NCBI GenBank assembly: GCA_947595235.1
Contig: CANQEP010000005.1
Location: 1 to 38,949, forward strand
Direction: 5' to 3'
DNA: 38,949 nt
DNA from: an uncultured Clostridia bacterium
GTDB taxonomy: Bacteria; Bacillota; Clostridia; Christensenellales; UBA1242
Below, piece by piece: positions 34,875 through 38,949 of this stretch (the stretch's first letter is position 1; each line of letters opens with the position of its first letter). Made by a program: the position numbers and the translations under genes. Under the pieces are notes generated by a model. The model was not told the DNA's origin and ran no database searches. It worked only from the letters and a program-made list of their open reading frames with translations.

Positions 34875-35734
34875 TAGTTCTCTCCTATGAACCAGCCCGA
34901 CGTTCCGCAAGGCAGGTTCACCCCCGCCTCGTCGGTTGGCAGACCAATTTCAAACGCCTCAACCTTGCCTTTTGCCTTAACGGTGAGGTTTAAGATATTT
35001 TCAAGCACGCTCGCACCCAGCCCCGTTGTGTAACTGTTGATAAGCACAAATAGTGGCCTGTCAGATAAAACCTTCATGCAAAGTTCAACAAACTCAAACA
35101 AGTTTTCTTCAAGGCTCCACACTTCCCCACTTGCGCCCCTGCCGTAACTTGGCGGGTCCATTATTATTGCGTCATACTTGTGACCGCGCTTGATTTCTCT
35201 TTCAACGAACTTTCGGCAGTCGTCAACAATGTATCTTATTGGCGCCGCGGCAAGACCGCTGAGGTTGGCATTCTCTTTTGCGCGCTCAACCATGTTTTTT
35301 GCCGCGTCAACATGGCAGACCGAGGCTCCCGCACTTGCAGCGGCGACGGTCGCTCCCCCGGTGTAGGCAAAGAGGTTGAGCGCACTTATTGGCCTTTTTG
35401 CAGACTTTATAAGGTCAATCATCTTGTCCCAGTTATATGCTTGTTCAGGGAAAAGTCCAGTGTGCTTAAAGCCCATAGGCTTAACCAAGAATTTGAGGTT
35501 TTTGTATGAGATAATCCACTCCTCGGGGAACTTCTTTTTTTTCTCCCACGCGCCTCCGCCCGTGTTTGTGCGGTGGTAGTGGGCGTGTATGCGAGGGTCA
35601 GACGCGAGGTCCTTGCCCTTCCAAATAATCTGAGGGTCGGGTCTGAGCAAGAAAATATTGCCCCACCTTTCCAACTTTTCTTTGTTGGATGAAGCAATAA
35701 TTTCGTAGTCTTTCCAATCTTTTGCTAGTTTCAT
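34874..35734 (-). CDS. Class I SAM-dependent (rRNA) methyltransferase, RlmI/RlmK-like
   Basis: LNLFAYTGGATVAAASAGASVCHVDAAKNMVERAKENANLSGL; IIMDPPSYGRG. Confidence 0.9.
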   Translation of the reverse strand: MKLAKDWKDYEIIASSNKEKLERWGNIFLLRPDPQIIWKGKDLASDPRIHAHYHRTNTGGGAWEKKKKFPEEWIISYKNLKFLVKPMGFKHTGLFPEQAYNWDKMIDLIKSAKRPISALNLFAYTGGATVAAASAGASVCHVDAAKNMVERAKENANLSGLAAAPIRYIVDDCRKFVEREIKRGHKYDAIIMDPPSYGRGASGEVWSLEENLFEFVELCMKVLSDRPLFVLINSYTTGLGASVLENILNLTVKAKGKVEAFEIGLPTDEAGVNLPCGTSGWFIGEN

Positions 35735-35740
35735 ATTCCC

Positions 35741-36451
35741 TCAATAGTTATCAATAATGGTTTGCATGTCAATGGTGTCGCTAGTAACAACAATTCCAAG
35801 CGGTTGCTCGCTGTAACTCCCGCTCTTTGTTATTATAACAACCGAGAGTTTGCGGTTTTGCTGAAAGAGGTAGAGCACATTGTCGATGGTTATTGACGAG
35901 CCAACAACCTCATATGAACTTGAACTTGCGCCAAGGTCGATTGCCTCGTTTATTGGAAGTTTGCAAAACTCGTCAAGGTCAACACCCGCAGAAATAGTTG
36001 CCCCAAGCGTTTCAACAATCATCTTGCGGTTAATAACGCCCACAAGTTCTCCGCGCTTATAGACGGGAACAACCGAATATCCCGTTTCAAAAAGGCGCAC
36101 CAAAACATCTTTTAATGGAGTGTTGTCGTCAACAGAATAGATGGCGCGGTTGGCAACCGTGTCCATGACCCTTGGAGGTGTGCAAATAAGACGAGCAATT
36201 TGCTCAAGTTTTTCAACAACATTGGTGTTTGGCTCGGCGATGGTCTCTTCTCCACTGCGGTGAACAATGGCGTTCCTTAGGCGACCATACTCAATGATGT
36301 CGTCTTCGTATTTGCGAATGATTGGGTTGATTGCCGAGACTTTTCTCACGCAGTCGCTAAAATTAATGGCGGGTTTAATGTTGTATATCTCGCGCATCCC
36401 TTGGTCAAGCCTGTTGTAGGCATCAATAAAGCGTTTAGAATTTTTATCCAT
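35741..36451 (-). CDS. CBS domain protein
   Basis: PLKDVLVRLFETGYSVVPVYKRGELVGVINRKMIVETLG and VLYLFQQNRKLSVVIITKSGSYSEQPLGIVVTSDTI. Confidence 0.88.
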   Translation of the reverse strand: MDKNSKRFIDAYNRLDQGMREIYNIKPAINFSDCVRKVSAINPIIRKYEDDIIEYGRLRNAIVHRSGEETIAEPNTNVVEKLEQIARLICTPPRVMDTVANRAIYSVDDNTPLKDVLVRLFETGYSVVPVYKRGELVGVINRKMIVETLGATISAGVDLDEFCKLPINEAIDLGASSSSYEVVGSSITIDNVLYLFQQNRKLSVVIITKSGSYSEQPLGIVVTSDTIDMQTIIDNY

Positions 36452-36523
36452 TTTTGTCCTCTAAGATATATATATCACAGAGCATGATTTATGTCAAACA
36501 AAAAAGCACGGAAAGGCTCCGCG

Positions 36524-36766
36524 CTACTCTATTTCAAGGTCGAGGTTGTCAAAGAGAGGGTCGTCAAGGAACTCGGCAAGGCTCATGCCAAAAACTCGCG
36601 CAAACCTTATGCAAGTTGAAAGTTTGATGTCCTTGTAGTCCTCGTTAAAGATGTGCACCATTGCAGAGTGCGACATTCCAGATGCCTTCTCTAGTCTATA
36701 CTTACTCATTTTGTGCTTGACAAGAAGATAACTTATCCTTATGGCAAGGGCCTTATTAACATTCAT
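36524..36766 (-). CDS. XRE family HTH regulator
   Basis: KMSKYRLEKASGMSHSAMVHIFNEDYKDIKLSTCIRFARVFGMSLAEFLDDPLFDNLD. Confidence 0.88.
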   Translation of the reverse strand: MNVNKALAIRISYLLVKHKMSKYRLEKASGMSHSAMVHIFNEDYKDIKLSTCIRFARVFGMSLAEFLDDPLFDNLDLEIE

Positions 36767-36974
36767 AGAACATACCTCCAAAATGCTTCTATATCAATAA
36801 TACCAAAGAAAATTTTTTTCCTAACTACCCTAAAAGATACCTAAGTGCCATTTTTTGACATTTTTTGACATTTTTTTTAATATTTTGTGCAAAATAAATA
36901 AAAAATGAGGCGCAAAAGTTTCGCCTCAAACATCAAAATAGAACAAAAAAGGTACAAAAAATTGGATATAAACA

Positions 36975-37003
36975 TTGCAAAAAGCGTGAGGAGTGTGTAT
37001 AAT
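36975..37003 (+). promoter_or_regulatory. Promoter of SRP RNA
   Basis: TTGCAA-N17-TATAAT. Confidence 0.75.
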
Positions 37004-37007
37004 AAGA

Positions 37008-37278
37008 GTGCTATGCTAGGTGGGGAGCCAGCGGTGCCCTTAACCCGAGATCCGCTATAGCGGGGCCGAAATGTGCTTCTCGGCGTTGTGTATGGAAGGC
37101 TGGGGGCAGCAAGTGGTGATGATACCAAGGTCTTTTGGGATAGTCACTTGTGAAATGTGTCAGGGCTTAGCGGCAGCAGCACTAAGCAAAGACGACTATG
37201 CGCCAAAAGGTAGCTTTGGAGGAGCCAACTACTGTTTTATCGCTTCGGTGCACATCGACAAAAAGCACACCGCATAGC
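37008..37278 (+). ncRNA. ffs: Signal recognition particle RNA, large (Firmicutes) type
   Basis: Domain IV core GUGUCAGGGCUUAGCGGCAGCAGCACUAAGC; 5' GUGCUAUGCUAGGUGGGGAGCCAGCGGUGCCC; 5' UAUGC / 3' GCAUA closing pairing; promoter and terminator flank it. Confidence 0.9.
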
Positions 37279-37291
37279 TTTTTAAAAACTC

Positions 37292-37321
37292 AGCACCAGC
37301 CATTCGGCTGGTGCTTTTTGT
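37292..37321 (+). terminator. Intrinsic terminator of SRP RNA
   Basis: AGCACCAGCC-ATTC-GGCTGGTGCT-TTTT. Confidence 0.85.
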
Positions 37322-37599
37322 CTGTCAAAAAGTCAACATTGAGTCCCCCACTGACAATGGGGAACTTGAAGTTGACGCAAGAAATTCATATGTCGGTTTA
37401 GAAAGAACATTTGAAATCAAACATCCTCTTCTTTCTCTTTGAACCGCCTTGTTCGAAGATGCGAGGGAGCAGATAAGCCATAGTTTGGGTAAAGGACGAA
37501 GAAACATCCTCTTCAAAACCAAATAGTTCTCTGCGAACTTGAAACTATAGAAACCCTAGGATAGCATAAGAGCCAAAGATTATGCAAAGAGCGAAGAAA

Positions 37600-37642
37600 A
37601 CAAAAGCCCATAGACCTTTATGGTCATGGGCTTTTGCTTTTC
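37600..37642. terminator. Bidirectional intrinsic terminator
   Basis: AAAAGCCCATagaCCtttatGGtcATGGGCTTTT. Confidence 0.75.
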
Positions 37643-37755
37643 GAAACTATTTGCGTGATATTTGGCTCTTAGGCGGTGAGTGAGGCGCGCGCGACAGGTC
37701 GCACGCAACAAAAATTAGACACCACCCTCTATTTCGGTTCGCTCCGCGATGGAGA

Positions 37756-38949
37756 TTAACGATTCAAGATTAGGTGCAAAGCCGGACGCACCCCGACGTA
37801 CCCGAGAGTGACATAATCGGAGAAGAGGTTCCCATAAACGCCACACGCAGTAGAGGCCGACGAGCCCGCCGAACGGAGCCACCAGTTGCACGTCCCTGTC
37901 CTATATGAAGTACTGTAACTTTTTAGCATATAACAGTTGTTACTTAATGCAAAATCACTAGGTGAGCAATATCTGTTCGCATCGGTGTTTTTAAAGACTC
38001 CGCTACTGTTATACATCTCCCAGTAACTCTTACAATATATCTTATCGTTTGTGGTTGTACCAGTCCCGTCACTCGTTGAGGAATCATAATTACCAGTGAC
38101 GTTGTTCTTTACTTCGCTTTCTTTAATTATCTCTTGTTCATTTGCATCAAAGGCTGTTTTATAGAAATCTCCATTGAGCCATTCTTGTAGTTCACTGCCA
38201 CTCCAGTTATTCCCTACACCTGACGGGTTAAACCTTATATAACTTGTTAAGGCTAATTCACTCAACAACTCTATATCTTCAGTTCCATTTTGCCATGCGT
38301 CATAGTTTAAGATATACCACTTTATTGGCTCAACCTTGAACCACACATATGTACCTTTAGATTTTATTGTAGTTCCATTTTTATATCTACATGATGTCGT
38401 GTCACTATCTACTATACTTGGACCTCTTGCATATAGTTGTCCATCAGTGTACTCATATGCATTCCATACTTGCGAGTCTCGAATGGTATATGTCTTTTCG
38501 ACTTTCTTTCCAGAATACCAGTCCTCCAACGTCGTGTTCATTGAGTCGCCAACATATGTCTGTGGATACGAGCCAAATGTCATTGTCCTTAGTTTTAGCG
38601 AAGAACTTGCTAAACCAACCGTCTCTTCTTCGCCAAGTGATGGCCAGTTTGACGGCCAACTAGAGTATTGATATATGTCGTTCTTTTCAATATTAGCACT
38701 TTCATCAATATCCACTATTGCTCCGTCTTCGATATAAATCGCGGGTCCTTGCTTACTTGCCGTACATCCCGTTATTGTTCCAGCCTTTATTGTTAGTGTT
38801 GCTCCGCTTGAAACATATATTCCACCGCCATACTCTGCAGAGCATCCCGAGATTGTCCCTCCATTCATGGTGAAGGTCGCTCCAGTTGAGATGAATATTG
38901 CCCCGCCATAGGTGTTTGAACTTCCAGATATTGTTCCACCGCTCATAGT
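37756..38949 (-). CDS. Surface-type protein: beta-helix repeats plus C-terminal DUF6273-like domain (5' truncated by window edge)
   Basis: Repeats MSGGTISGSSNTYGGAIFIS / MNGGTISGCSAEYGGGIYVS / KAGTITGCTAS; C-terminus WYILNYD...CNWWLRSAGSSASTACGVYGNLFSDYVTLGYVGVRPALHL. Confidence 0.82.
   Translation of the reverse strand, partial: TMSGGTISGSSNTYGGAIFISTGATFTMNGGTISGCSAEYGGGIYVSSGATLTIKAGTITGCTASKQGPAIYIEDGAIVDIDESANIEKNDIYQYSSWPSNWPSLGEEETVGLASSSLKLRTMTFGSYPQTYVGDSMNTTLEDWYSGKKVEKTYTIRDSQVWNAYEYTDGQLYARGPSIVDSDTTSCRYKNGTTIKSKGTYVWFKVEPIKWYILNYDAWQNGTEDIELLSELALTSYIRFNPSGVGNNWSGSELQEWLNGDFYKTAFDANEQEIIKESEVKNNVTGNYDSSTSDGTGTTTNDKIYCKSYWEMYNSSGVFKNTDANRYCSPSDFALSNNCYMLKSYSTSYRTGTCNWWLRSAGSSASTACGVYGNLFSDYVTLGYVGVRPALHLILNR

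Noticed and set aside
1-38949. CRISPR array, cas genes, tRNA, integrase or transposase
   Set aside because: No regularly spaced repeats, no cloverleaf I could support, and no integrase/transposase motif in any ORF.

Overview
The window is 38.9 kb of low-GC bacterial chromosome. It looks like Firmicutes/Clostridia, judging by spoVG, a large-type SRP RNA and the codon/RBS style; this is inference. About 45 CDSs are supportable. Housekeeping content lies mainly at 21.9-37.3 kb: tyrS, spoVG, an MFS transporter, an RluA-type pseudouridine synthase, an rRNA-methyltransferase-like protein, a CBS protein, DegV, MarR plus a ZIP transporter, and a large SRP RNA. An accessory, defence-like stretch covers about 6-21 kb. 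It holds a WYL regulator divergent from an RNase J-like metallo-beta-lactamase (MBL) protein plus a Cys-rich PD-(D/E)XK-like protein; a DUF262/DUF1524 (GmrSD-like) protein; a soluble FtsH-like AAA+/M41 protein next to a second WYL regulator; four consecutive XRE regulators; and a SLOG-like protein. The observations most worth follow-up are: (1) a promoter-hairpins-terminator RNA at about 7.47-7.64 kb that matches no family I recognise; (2) the WYL/MBL/PD-(D/E)XK locus; (3) an adenine-poor, NNY-rich C-terminal segment in the beta-helix/DUF6273 protein at the right edge, resembling a DGR variable region; (4) a 1-nt frameshift in an SPFH/zinc-ribbon gene; (5) near-identical ~90-bp direct repeats flanking a CPCC-family gene and a palindromic element; (6) several clean operator-like palindromes. 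No search or folding software was run. All assignments are by eye, and non-CDS coordinates may be off by 1-3 nt.
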